Part shown: positions 1 through 7,694 of the stretch, in pieces
How the letters are laid out: every line of letters starts with the position of its first letter
Numbering within the stretch: the stretch's first letter is position 1
Assembly (NCBI GenBank): GCA_045591565.1
Contig: JAZNTB010000083.1
Span: 1-14,710, forward strand
Reading direction: 5' to 3'
From: UBA1738 sp045591565
GTDB taxonomy: Bacteria; Bacillota; Clostridia; UBA1381
DNA: 14,710 bases
The notes under the pieces: model-generated
What the model saw: only the letters and a program-made list of their open reading frames with translations
Database searches by the model: none
Told to the model about the DNA's origin: nothing
Translations under genes and position numbers: made by a program

Positions 1-43
1 GAAAAAAATGAGAATTCTTTTTTTCTATATCTTCAATTCTCAT
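1..43 (-). CDS. possible N-terminal end of an unidentified gene running off the window
   Basis: An ATG at 43 on the minus strand opens a frame (MRIEDIEKKN...) that stays open to the window edge. The same frame is open further upstream to about 150, without a good ATG, and it would cross the terminator hairpin. A purine-rich AAAGGG lies almost against the ATG, which is too close for a normal ribosome site. The sequence is very AT-rich, so the open frame could be chance. I do not recognise a family. Confidence 0.2.
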   Translation of the reverse strand, partial: MRIEDIEKKNSHFF

Positions 44-125
44 ACCCTTTAAAAAATCAAGTTTATATTTGGGAGCATAATAAAATTGTAAAACACCTTT
101 TCTATTTAGTGAAATTTTTAAATAA

Positions 126-155
126 AAAAGCAACTTTTTAAAAGTTGCTTTTTAA
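126..155 (-). terminator. rho-independent terminator after the small membrane protein gene
   Basis: The arms AAAAAGCAACTTTT and AAAAGTTGCTTTTT form a hairpin flanked by an A run and a T run, immediately after the stop of the 158-499 gene. The symmetry means it could work in both directions. Confidence 0.75.
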
Positions 156-157
156 GA

Positions 158-499
158 TTACATTTTGATAATAACACCATTTGCAATAAATGCAGTTTTT
201 AATTGTTCTTTAACATTATCTGAAATATTTGTATTATCTTTAATTATATCCCATGCTTGTGATTGTCTTAATTGATTATTTCTATGATTAACAGCATTTT
301 GCATATTTAAAAGATTTACAAACACACCCTGATTACTTTTGTTGAAAATATCTATGTATTCTAAAACTGTATCATTACATAAATTAGATAACATGATTTT
401 ATAATATTTCTTTTCTCTAGTCTGTTTCTTAAAAGCCTTTATACATTTAAATAAAAGGAAAAACCAAAGAAAAACAAACAACAAAAAAAATAATACCAT
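158..499 (-). CDS. small membrane-anchored hypothetical protein (113 aa)
   Basis: I do not recognise this protein. It begins with a very hydrophobic stretch (about residues 2-20, rich in Phe and Leu) followed by Lys/Arg, which fits one N-terminal transmembrane anchor with the rest in the cytoplasm. The remaining ~90 residues are polar, Asn- and Gln-rich and without cysteines beyond two near the middle. An AAGAAGGG ribosome site lies a few bases before the ATG, a consensus sigma-A promoter lies about 55 bases upstream, and a terminator follows the stop, so it looks like a complete single-gene transcription unit. Its base composition is much more AT-rich than the genes to the right, which suggests acquired DNA. 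Whether the product is real rests on these signals rather than on homology. Confidence 0.6.
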   Translation of the reverse strand: MVLFFLLFVFLWFFLLFKCIKAFKKQTREKKYYKIMLSNLCNDTVLEYIDIFNKSNQGVFVNLLNMQNAVNHRNNQLRQSQAWDIIKDNTNISDNVKEQLKTAFIANGVIIKM

Positions 500-553
500 T
501 TATAGACCCTTCTTTCTATTAGCACGAACTGATTAGTGATGAGCATTTACTCG

Positions 554-582
554 ATTATATCAAATTTCAATTTATATGTCAA
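554..582 (-). promoter_or_regulatory. consensus sigma-A promoter for the small membrane protein gene
   Basis: On the minus strand TTGACA (577-582) and TATAAT (554-559) are separated by exactly 17 bases. Transcription should start near 547, giving a leader of about 48 bases before the ATG at 499. Both hexamers are perfect, so this is expected to be strong. Confidence 0.85.
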
Positions 583-743
583 TGGTTTATAACAATATTG
601 TAGAATTTAGTAATTATTTGATAGGAATGAGTAAAATGTTAAGCGAAGGTGCTTGTTTTTTTGATTCAAAAATAAAGATGAACCCGAGCGGAAGTTTGCT
701 GGTTGCCGGCGGCAGTCAATATGAAACCGTAAAACAAATTTGA
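582..743 (+). pseudogene. possible gene remnant or small ORF (53 codons)
   Basis: A frame from ATG 582 (internal ATGs at 627, 636 and 678) stays open to TGA 741-743. Its first two thirds are AT-rich like the surroundings. From 678 the base composition jumps and the codons look like ordinary coding sequence, ending ...GSLLVAGGSQYETVKQI. This may be the C-terminal scrap of a lost gene whose upstream part has been replaced. I could not assign a family. A chance ORF is the main alternative. Confidence 0.2.
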
Positions 744-752
744 AAAAATATC

Positions 753-781
753 TTGACAAACAAAAATAATTGTGCTAAAAT
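753..781 (+). promoter_or_regulatory. sigma-A promoter of the Leu T-box operon
   Basis: TTGACA (753-758), a 17-base spacer and TAAAAT (776-781) sit just upstream of the T-box leader. Transcription would begin near 788. Confidence 0.85.
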
Positions 782-789
782 ATTTATTA

Positions 790-1064
790 ATTAAACGCTG
801 TGATGCGGAATAGTACGCAAAAACTTTCGCCAAAGAGAGATGCCGGATGGTGCGAGGCATTGGGAGAGCTTTGCAGAACTCACCGCGGAGCGGCTGCCGT
901 GAACCTGAGTAGGGGCAGACGGGAACTCCCGTAACAGAGTTGAGATGTGTTAGCATCTAAAGTGCATCCCAGAGCGGATGAAGAAGAGTGGTACCGCGGA
1001 AACATAAGTTTGATTTTAACGTTTTCGTCTCTTTAAACAGGCAAAGAGACGGGAACGCTTTTTT
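790..1064 (+). promoter_or_regulatory. T-box riboswitch, specifier CUC (leucine)
   Basis: The leader carries the T-box core GAGTGGTACCGCGG (986-999). It also has the Stem I signatures AGAGAG (about 834-839) and GGTGCGAG, and an AGTA loop-E motif (812-815). The specifier loop can be drawn: lower helix GCGG 805-808 with CCGC 883-886, upper helix GCAAA 817-821 with TTTGC 870-874, loop strands AATAGTAC and AGAACTCA. The codon just before the purine that closes the loop is CUC at 879-881, matching tRNA-Leu(GAG). A 15-bp terminator hairpin (1020-1034 with 1043-1057) plus a T run ends the leader, and its left arm overlaps the antiterminator partner. Uncharged tRNA-Leu would therefore permit expression of the two genes downstream. 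Confidence 0.92.
1020..1064 (+). terminator. regulated terminator of the Leu T-box
   Basis: CGTTTTCGTCTCTTT (1020-1034) pairs with AAAGAGACGGGAACG (1043-1057), with two G-U pairs, followed by CTTTTTT. It is the alternative to the antiterminator formed with the T-box core. Confidence 0.9.
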
Positions 1065-1109
1065 GTTGGAATTCTTATTTTATAATAAAATCGAAAGGGG
1101 TTTTTAAAA

Positions 1110-2498
1110 ATGAAAAAAATCAACATAACAGACATTACGCTCAAAAAATTATCCATGGAGCGTGAGGTTGCGCTTCTATTTCGTGAAAAAACAGCGATTG
1201 CCGCTTGTGCAGATGCCCTTGGTACAGATGCAGTTGAACTTGCACCGATAAAGAATCTTCGTGAAGACACTATTATTTATAAAACGATTGCACAAAACAT
1301 TCAAAATGCTGCCGTTGCCATCCCTGTAGGATTTAGTGAAGAGGGTGTAGCAGAGGCGTGGGAATGTGTTAAGGATGCGAAAAAACCACGCCTGCAGATA
1401 GAGGTTCCTGTATCAACAGTACAGATGGAATACACCTATCACATCAAAGCGGACAAAATGATTGCCAAAATCAGTGAGCTGACAAAGGCTGCAAAGGAGC
1501 TTTGCGGGGATGTTGAGTTCTTAGCACTTGATGCAACCAGAGCAGATATTGATTTCCTGATTGCTGCGGCAAAGGAGGCAGAGGCGAACGGCGCAGGAAT
1601 CATTACTATATGTGACGACGCAGGTGCATCCCTTCCGGAAGGAATTGCTTCGCTTGTAGAAAAGGTAAAGGCGGTTGTAAGTATTCCTGTGTATGTTCAG
1701 GTTTCTGACAAAATAAATATGGGCGTGGCATCAGCTATTGCAGCTATTGCAAAGGGTGCAGACGGTCTTAAGTGTGCAATGGCAGGAAAGGATGTTCTTT
1801 TAACGGGCGAAATTTCCGATGCGATGAATGCCTGCTCGGCAGAAATCGGTGCTGAAACAAATCTTAACAACACAAAAATCCACGCAAGCATAGATGATAT
1901 GCTGGTCAGCATAAATCATGAGGCGTATGAAGCTGAAAGCCAAATAAGTGAAAAGAAGAAAATTCTTCTTGATTCGGACAGCACGATTGCACAGGTTGCA
2001 CAGGCTGCGCAGGTTTTGGGATATGACCTTTCCGACTCAGACTGCGGAAGTGTGTATAAGGCACTTATGCAGATATGCGAAAAGAAGGATGCAGTGGGAG
2101 CAAAGGAACTGGAGGCTTTAATCGCAAGCTCTGCTATGCAGGCGCCTTCAACATACCATCTTGAAAGCTACACAACAAGTAGCAGTAATCTTACAAGCTC
2201 CATGTCGCAGGTGACACTTAGGTGTAATGACGAAATTATGTGTGGCGTGAGCACAGGAGATGGCCCTGTGGATTCTGCATTCCGTGCGATTGAGCAGTGC
2301 ATAGGACACCACTATGAGCTTGATGATTTTCAGGTTCAGGCAGTAACAGAAGGAAAAGAGGCACTTGGCTCTGCTGTTGTAAGACTTCGCAATAACGGAA
2401 AGCTTTATTCAGGAAAAGGTACTTCAACCGACATTGTCGCTGCAAGTATCCGTGCGTATATTAACGCTCTGAACAAAATCGTATTCGAGGAGGCATAA
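1110..2498 (+). CDS. degenerate 2-isopropylmalate-synthase-like protein with intact LeuA regulatory domain (462 aa)
   Basis: The protein aligns by eye to 2-isopropylmalate/citramalate synthases. Residues ~1-240 follow the DRE-TIM barrel (for example GDVEFLALDATRADIDFL at 133-150, and DDAG at 169-172 in place of DTVG). Residues ~355-455 are a LeuA-type allosteric domain, with GPVDSAFRAIEQ and a GKGTSTDIVAASIRAYINALN-like tail. The catalytic site is lost: the TLRDGEQ motif reads TLKKLSM (10-16), the metal-binding HxHND is VQVSD (196-200), and the NGIGERAGN loop is replaced near AGKDVLLTG. Activity as a synthase is therefore unlikely. A leucine- or acid-sensing or scaffolding role is possible (inference). 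The start follows AAAGGGG with good spacing. The stop is one base before the next ATG, so the two genes are translationally coupled under the Leu T-box. Confidence 0.8.
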   Translation: MKKINITDITLKKLSMEREVALLFREKTAIAACADALGTDAVELAPIKNLREDTIIYKTIAQNIQNAAVAIPVGFSEEGVAEAWECVKDAKKPRLQIEVPVSTVQMEYTYHIKADKMIAKISELTKAAKELCGDVEFLALDATRADIDFLIAAAKEAEANGAGIITICDDAGASLPEGIASLVEKVKAVVSIPVYVQVSDKINMGVASAIAAIAKGADGLKCAMAGKDVLLTGEISDAMNACSAEIGAETNLNNTKIHASIDDMLVSINHEAYEAESQISEKKKILLDSDSTIAQVAQAAQVLGYDLSDSDCGSVYKALMQICEKKDAVGAKELEALIASSAMQAPSTYHLESYTTSSSNLTSSMSQVTLRCNDEIMCGVSTGDGPVDSAFRAIEQCIGHHYELDDFQVQAVTEGKEALGSAVVRLRNNGKLYSGKGTSTDIVAASIRAYINALNKIVFEEA

Positions 2499-2499
2499 A

Positions 2500-4959
2500 A
2501 TGAAGATTGTATTTTCGACTAAAAATGTAAACCGTGCATCCTTCCTTGATGTGTGCCGTTATGCCTATGACTACGGTTTTACAGGGTTTGAGATACACGA
2601 TGCAATAAAAGAACGCAGTCAGCATCATGACAGCATTTTGCGCCGCGAGCGCACTCCGGACGCAAAAAGAAAGCTTATAAACAGAGGTCTTTGCGTTCCT
2701 GCACTTCGTATGCCACATCCGGTTGAAAGCGATGAAATAACGGCTGAAATTGTTTCAAAGTATGTTGATATGGCAGCCGGTTCGGGAATTGAAAACATTA
2801 TTGTGCGAGTTGAGGAGGAAACATCCTTTGATATATTAAAGGAAAAGCTTGCAGATGCAATAAAAAAGGCTGAAAAGGCAGATGTAGGAATTTTGTTTGA
2901 AACAGTAGGTTTCCTTTCCGATACAGAAAAGGTTGTTGATATAATCAATTTCTTTTCTTCTGCAGCAATCGGTGCTTCGTGGAATGTAAGGGGCACATAT
3001 TTCGGTGCGGGAGAGACAGCCGAGGCGACAATCAAAACACTCGGCGCATATATTAAATATGTACGCCTTGGTGATATGAAGGACGGAAAGACAGTTCTGA
3101 TAGGTGAGGGTGAGCTTCCTGTAGAGAACTTGATAAATGCCCTTTCCTCGCTCAATTTTGACGGATTTATCTGTGCAGCATGGAATGAAGATATCAATGA
3201 TGCAGATATCGTTCTGACTCATTTTGCGAACTACATTTCGTCACTTCGCCGCCAGAAGAGAACCTTTGACAATGCATACTATAACAGAGCTAAAACAGGC
3301 ACTTTTGTATGGAAAAAGTATGATGTTATTGATGCAACCTTCTCGGATGTTCTGGATACAATGGCAGAGAAATACCCTGACCAGTATGCTTTCCGCTACC
3401 CGACACTTGACTATACAAGAACATATGAGCAGTTTCGTCGTGATGTTGATGAGTGTGCTGCGGCACTTATATCATTAGGTGTAAAGGCGGGCGACCATGT
3501 TGCGGTATGGGCAACAAATGTTCCGCAGTGGTTTATCACATTCTGGGCAACAACAAAAATCGGTGCAGTTTTGGTTACAGTAAATACTGCCTACAAAATT
3601 CACGAAATTGAGTATCTGTTAAAACAGTCCGATACACATACTCTTGTTATGATTGAGTATTGCAAGGACATTAACTACAAAGAAATAATCAGAGAGCTTT
3701 GCCCTGAGCTTGAAAGTCTTGCTCCGGGAGAGGCGCTTTATTCGAAGAACCTGCCGTTTTTGAGAAATGTCGTAACTGTGGATTTTTCAATGCCGGGATG
3801 CCTTACATGGGAGCAGATGCTTTCACGCTCGTCCATGGTTCCAAGGGAAGAGGTTAGAAGAAGAGCATCCCTTGTAAAGCCTGATGATGTATGTAATATG
3901 CAGTACACCTCAGGTACAACGGGATTCCCGAAGGGTGTTATGCTGACACACCGTAACATTGTAAATAACGGTAAAACAATCGGCGACAGAATGGATTTAT
4001 CAACTGCTGACCGTATGATGATTCAGGTGCCGATGTTCCATTGCTTCGGTATGGTGCTTTCCATGACATCAATGATGACACATGGCGGAACGCTTTGTCC
4101 TATTCCATACTTCTCGCCAAAGTCATCGCTTGCGTGTGTAAATGATGAGCATATAACCTGCTTTAACGGTGTGCCGACAATGTTTATTGCTATGTTTAAC
4201 CATCCTGATTTTGCAAAAACGGATTTTTCTTATATGCGAACAGGTATTATGGCAGGCGCAAACTGCCCTGCGGACTTGATGCGCCGTGCGGCAGACGAAA
4301 TGAATATGCGTGAAATTATATCGGTGTACGGACAAACCGAGGCGTCACCGGGATGCACGATGGGAGAGGTTAACGAAGATATTGACCACCGTGTTGAAAC
4401 TGTAGGAAGTCCGTTCCCGGGCGTTGAATGTAAGGTCATCGATCCTGAAACCGGCGAGGAACTTCCTGATGGCGAAAGTGGCGAATTTGTTGCCCGTGGC
4501 TTTAATATTATGAAGGGCTACTACAAAATGCCGGAGGCAACCGCACAGGCGATAGATGCAGACGGCTGGCTTCATTCGGGAGATATCTGCTGCAGAACAC
4601 CTGACGGCTACTACAAGGTAACAGGCAGACTTAAAGATATGATTATCCGTGGCGGAGAGAACCTGTATCCTCGTGAAATTGAAGAGTTTTACCTTACTAA
4701 TCCTAAGGTGCGTGATGTTCAGGTGGTTGGTGTTCCGGACGAAAAGTACGGAGAGGAATGCTGTGCGTGGATTATTCTGCACAAGGGCGAGGAAGCCGAC
4801 GAGAACGAAATGCGTGAGTTTGGTAATTTCTATATTGCAAGGCACAAGGTCCCAAGATACTTTATCTTTGTTAAGGAATTCCCGATGAATGCTGCAGGTA
4901 AAATCCTTAAATATAAAATGCGTGATGAGTCGGCAGAAATTTTAGGACTCAAAAAATAG
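2500..4959 (+). CDS. fusion: sugar-isomerase-like TIM barrel + acyl-CoA ligase (819 aa)
   Basis: Residues ~1-250 resemble the xylose-isomerase-like TIM barrel family (sugar phosphate isomerase/epimerase). Residues ~275-815 are a complete AMP-forming acyl-CoA ligase. Its motifs are YTSGTTGFPKG (469-479), VYGQTEASP (609-617), LHSGD (691-695), GRLKDMIIRGGENLYPREIE (709-728) and the catalytic Lys801 in NAAGKILK, so the ligase should be active: a carboxylate plus ATP and CoA gives acyl-CoA. In the barrel, Glu31 and Glu134 remain. The usual D..H strand reads NVRGTYFG (162-169), the usual H.KD reads RLGD (189-192), and the last Glu position is AAW, so metal binding looks impaired. The ribosome site GAGGAGG lies in the end of the upstream gene. 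The ligase half resembles medium/short-chain fatty-acid ligases; the substrate is unknown. Confidence 0.88.
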   Translation: MKIVFSTKNVNRASFLDVCRYAYDYGFTGFEIHDAIKERSQHHDSILRRERTPDAKRKLINRGLCVPALRMPHPVESDEITAEIVSKYVDMAAGSGIENIIVRVEEETSFDILKEKLADAIKKAEKADVGILFETVGFLSDTEKVVDIINFFSSAAIGASWNVRGTYFGAGETAEATIKTLGAYIKYVRLGDMKDGKTVLIGEGELPVENLINALSSLNFDGFICAAWNEDINDADIVLTHFANYISSLRRQKRTFDNAYYNRAKTGTFVWKKYDVIDATFSDVLDTMAEKYPDQYAFRYPTLDYTRTYEQFRRDVDECAAALISLGVKAGDHVAVWATNVPQWFITFWATTKIGAVLVTVNTAYKIHEIEYLLKQSDTHTLVMIEYCKDINYKEIIRELCPELESLAPGEALYSKNLPFLRNVVTVDFSMPGCLTWEQMLSRSSMVPREEVRRRASLVKPDDVCNMQYTSGTTGFPKGVMLTHRNIVNNGKTIGDRMDLSTADRMMIQVPMFHCFGMVLSMTSMMTHGGTLCPIPYFSPKSSLACVNDEHITCFNGVPTMFIAMFNHPDFAKTDFSYMRTGIMAGANCPADLMRRAADEMNMREIISVYGQTEASPGCTMGEVNEDIDHRVETVGSPFPGVECKVIDPETGEELPDGESGEFVARGFNIMKGYYKMPEATAQAIDADGWLHSGDICCRTPDGYYKVTGRLKDMIIRGGENLYPREIEEFYLTNPKVRDVQVVGVPDEKYGEECCAWIILHKGEEADENEMREFGNFYIARHKVPRYFIFVKEFPMNAAGKILKYKMRDESAEILGLKK

Positions 4960-4981
4960 TTCAAAAAATTCAAGAAAACTA

Positions 4982-5010
4982 TTGACAAACAAAAATTCGA
5001 GGAGTATAAT
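4982..5010 (+). promoter_or_regulatory. consensus sigma-A promoter of the second T-box unit
   Basis: TTGACA (4982-4987), a 17-base spacer and TATAAT (5005-5010). The promoter begins only 22 bases after the upstream stop codon and I see no terminator between, so transcripts from the Leu-controlled operon can also run into this leader. Confidence 0.88.
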
Positions 5011-5016
5011 ACATTA

Positions 5017-5299
5017 TAAATTTGAATATCACAAAGAAAGACTATGACGAAGACGGTCGGATTGCGAAGCTTAAAGAGAGTTGCCGGGTGGTGCGAGGCA
5101 ATGGCAGAGCATTCCAATGACTTATCACTTCCGAGTCGGAGGACCGAAAGGCAAAACCGAGTAGACTCCTTCCGTAATGCTGCGTAAAAGCAAAAGGTTT
5201 GTTAGAGCCTGGTAAGTGACGGAATGAATTTTCCGTAATTTGAGTGGTACCGCGGGTTAATAACTCGTCTCAAAAGATTTTTTGAGACGGGTTTTTTTG
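5017..5299 (+). promoter_or_regulatory. T-box riboswitch, specifier most likely AUC (isoleucine)
   Basis: The core GAGTGGTACCGCGG (5242-5255), AGAGAG and GGTGCGAG in Stem I, and a terminator with T run identify a T-box. A specifier loop can be drawn with lower helix GAAG 5049-5052 / CTTC 5128-5131 and upper helix ATTG 5061-5064 / CAAT 5115-5118. The 3' strand is then GACTTATCA, and the codon before the closing A is AUC (5124-5126), for tRNA-Ile(GAU). The 5' strand lacks the AGTA motif, so the specifier is less certain than in the other two leaders; UUA or CUU would be the competing readings. Confidence 0.85.
5262..5299 (+). terminator. regulated terminator of the Ile T-box
   Basis: AACTCGTCTCAAAA pairs with TTTTGAGACGGGTT, followed by a T run ending near 5298. 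It sits between the T-box core and the gene. Confidence 0.9.
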
Positions 5300-5356
5300 T
5301 TTTATTCAAAGCCGAAAACCCAAGTAAGGGCAGACGGAAAAGAAAGGAGCAAAACA

Positions 5357-7660
5357 ATGGATTATAATTTGAAGGAAGTTGCAGGCAGAATTAAAGACCT
5401 GCGTGAGGCAAAGGGCTATACTCAGGAGGAGCTTGCAAAGCTGACCGGTGTATCGGTTGAGGACTATAAGCTCTTAGAGGAGGGCGAAACCGACTTCAGC
5501 TTTACATTTATCTACAAGTGTGCAAAAGCTTGTAATGTTGAAGTTGTTGACCTGCTTGAAGGATCAAGTACTACTTTAACATCGTTTGCAATTACAAGAA
5601 AGGGCGAGGGCCTTAAGATTATAAAAAAACAGGGCGTTGTTTACAACAACTTGGCGCCTAAGTTCAAAGGAAAGCTTGCCGAACCATTTTTAGTTAAATT
5701 CCCATATCTTGCAGAGGAACAGAATGCACCGATTAAGCTGAACTCGCATAATGGTCAGGAATTTGATGTTATCGTAAAGGGTTCATTAAAGGTTCAGGTA
5801 GGAAATCATGTGGATGTTCTGCATGAGGGCGACTCAATCTTCTATAACAGTATTATTCCTCATGGTATGATTGCAGTAAGCGAGGGCGGCTGTGAATTCC
5901 ATGCGGTTGTTCTAAATCCACAGGACGGTCAGGTGAGCGAGGAATATCCGGAAGCACCGTTTATTGCGGCAAAAGCTGCGGCGGTAAAGGAAAATGCAAA
6001 GAAAACCGTTGCAGACAACTTTATTGAATCATACTATGATGAAAATGGTGTGTTTAACGGAATTAAATTTAAAAATGATGATAAATTCAACTTTGCATTT
6101 GACTGCGTTGATGCAATAGCAAAAAAAGACCCCGACAAGCTTGCGATGATGTGGGTTGCAAATGATAAAACAGACCGCAGATTTACCTTCAGCGATATGA
6201 AGAAGTATTCTGCAAAGACTGCGAACTACTTTGAGTCGCTCGGTATCAAAAAGGGCGATACTGTAATGCTTGTTTTAAAAAGACATTATCAGTTCTGGTT
6301 CTGTATGCTTGCGCTTCATAAAATCGGAGCTATTGCAATTCCGGCAACAAACCAGCTTGTAGAGCACGATTTCACATATAGATATAAGGCGGCAAAGGTA
6401 AAGGCGATTGTCTGCACAGCGGACGGAGATGTTTCGGCTGAGGCTGAAAAGGCAGCCGCAGAGTTCCCTGGAATGATTAAGGTTCTTGTGGGCGGCAAAA
6501 AGGACGGCTGGAATGACTTTAATGTAGAAATGGAACGCTTTAGTACACACTATTTCCGAAATGAAAATTCACCATGCGGAAATGAGCCGATGCTTATGCT
6601 GTTCACATCAGGAACTACGGGCTATCCGCGTATTGCGACTCATTCATATAAGTACGCATTAGGTCATTATCCGACAGCAAAGCACTGGCACAATGTAAAT
6701 CCTGACGGACTCCACTTCACCATTTCCGATACCGGCTGGGGTAAGGCTCTTTGGGGTAAGCTTTACGGTCAGTGGCTATGTGAGGCGGGTGTATTCACTT
6801 ATGACTTTGACAGATTCCGTTCAGAAGATATTCTGCCGCTGTTTGCAAAGTATAATATTACAACCTTCTGTGCGCCGCCTACAATGTACAGATTCTTCAT
6901 CAAGGAGGATTTGTCAAAGTATGACCTTTCCTCTATCGAATATGCAACAACAGCAGGCGAAGCGCTTAACCCTGAAGTATTCAACCAGTTTAAAAAGGCA
7001 ACAGGTCTTACAATTATGGAAGGCTTCGGACAGACAGAAACAACACTTTCGATTGCAAACTTTGTTGGCTCTACGCCGAAGCTTGGTTCTATGGGAAGAC
7101 CGAGTCCACTTTATGATGTTGTAATCTTAGACCCTGACGGAAATGAATGTAAGACAGGTGATACCGGTGAAATCTGCATCCGTACAAAAGACAATGTTCC
7201 GTGCGGACTGTTTATCGGCTATTATCTGGACGAAGAGAAGACGAAGGATGTATGGCACGACGGATACTATCACACCGGTGACCAGGCAACTATGGACGAG
7301 GACGGATATCTTTGGTATGTAGGCCGTATTGATGATGTTATCAAGTCATCGGGATACCGCATCGGACCATTCGAAATCGAAAGCGTTATCATGGAGCTTC
7401 CTTATGTTTTAGAATGTGCAATCACAGCTGTTCCTGATGAGGTAAGAGGACAGATTGTAAAGGCAACCATCGTGCTTACAAAGGGCAACGAGGGTACAGA
7501 CGAACTGAAAAAGGAAATTCAGGAATATGTAAAAACTCATACCGCACCATACAAATATCCGAGAATTGTGGAATTTGCCCCAGACCTACCAAAGACCATC
7601 AGTGGCAAGGTAAGACGAGTTGAAATCCGTAATAAGGATCTCGAAAAGGCAAATAAGTAA
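5357..7660 (+). CDS. XRE-cupin-acyl-CoA synthetase fusion (767 aa)
   Basis: The domains in order are an XRE-type helix-turn-helix (~7-66, GYTQEELAKLTGVS at 20-33), a small cupin (~115-187, HNGQEFDVIVKG and HEGDSIFYNSIIPHG) and an AMP-forming acyl-CoA synthetase (~220-765). Synthetase motifs are LFTSGTTGYPR (415-425), GFGQTETT (556-563), YHTGD (638-642), GRIDDVIKSSGYRIGPFEIE (656-675) and Lys751 in TISGKVRR. The last Lys of the phosphate loop is Arg425, but the adenylation and thioesterification residues are otherwise present. The start is ATG 5357 after AAAGGAG; an upstream in-frame ATG at 5282 lies inside the leader terminator and is rejected. The fusion suggests an enzyme that also senses a ligand and may bind DNA (inference). 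It is controlled by the Ile T-box and converges on the symporter gene. Confidence 0.9.
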   Translation: MDYNLKEVAGRIKDLREAKGYTQEELAKLTGVSVEDYKLLEEGETDFSFTFIYKCAKACNVEVVDLLEGSSTTLTSFAITRKGEGLKIIKKQGVVYNNLAPKFKGKLAEPFLVKFPYLAEEQNAPIKLNSHNGQEFDVIVKGSLKVQVGNHVDVLHEGDSIFYNSIIPHGMIAVSEGGCEFHAVVLNPQDGQVSEEYPEAPFIAAKAAAVKENAKKTVADNFIESYYDENGVFNGIKFKNDDKFNFAFDCVDAIAKKDPDKLAMMWVANDKTDRRFTFSDMKKYSAKTANYFESLGIKKGDTVMLVLKRHYQFWFCMLALHKIGAIAIPATNQLVEHDFTYRYKAAKVKAIVCTADGDVSAEAEKAAAEFPGMIKVLVGGKKDGWNDFNVEMERFSTHYFRNENSPCGNEPMLMLFTSGTTGYPRIATHSYKYALGHYPTAKHWHNVNPDGLHFTISDTGWGKALWGKLYGQWLCEAGVFTYDFDRFRSEDILPLFAKYNITTFCAPPTMYRFFIKEDLSKYDLSSIEYATTAGEALNPEVFNQFKKATGLTIMEGFGQTETTLSIANFVGSTPKLGSMGRPSPLYDVVILDPDGNECKTGDTGEICIRTKDNVPCGLFIGYYLDEEKTKDVWHDGYYHTGDQATMDEDGYLWYVGRIDDVIKSSGYRIGPFEIESVIMELPYVLECAITAVPDEVRGQIVKATIVLTKGNEGTDELKKEIQEYVKTHTAPYKYPRIVEFAPDLPKTISGKVRRVEIRNKDLEKANK

Positions 7661-7694
7661 AAAAGTAGTCAGGATTTAATCCTGACTACTTTTT
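7660..7694. terminator. bidirectional terminator between convergent genes
   Basis: AAAAGTAGTCAGGATT and AATCCTGACTACTTTT form a perfect inverted repeat with A and T runs at the ends. It follows the synthetase stop and reaches into the stop codon of the minus-strand symporter gene, so both genes can share it. Confidence 0.9.

Noticed and set aside
678..743. Reading the tail ...NPSGSLLVAGGSQ... as a thiolase C-terminus
   Set aside because: Only a few residues resemble the NPSGGL..GHP motif and the key His and Pro are absent, so the family call is not supportable.
666..956. 96-codon ORF on the minus strand
   Set aside because: It is antisense to the Leu T-box leader, whose RNA features explain the sequence.
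2625..3222. Long minus-strand ORFs opposite the TIM-barrel/ligase gene
   Set aside because: They have no ribosome sites or promoters and mirror the codon bias of the plus-strand gene.
5282..5356. Upstream in-frame ATG that would lengthen the XRE-cupin synthetase by 25 residues
   Set aside because: It lies inside the T-box terminator stem and lacks a ribosome site; ATG 5357 has AAAGGAG at proper distance and starts just before the helix-turn-helix.
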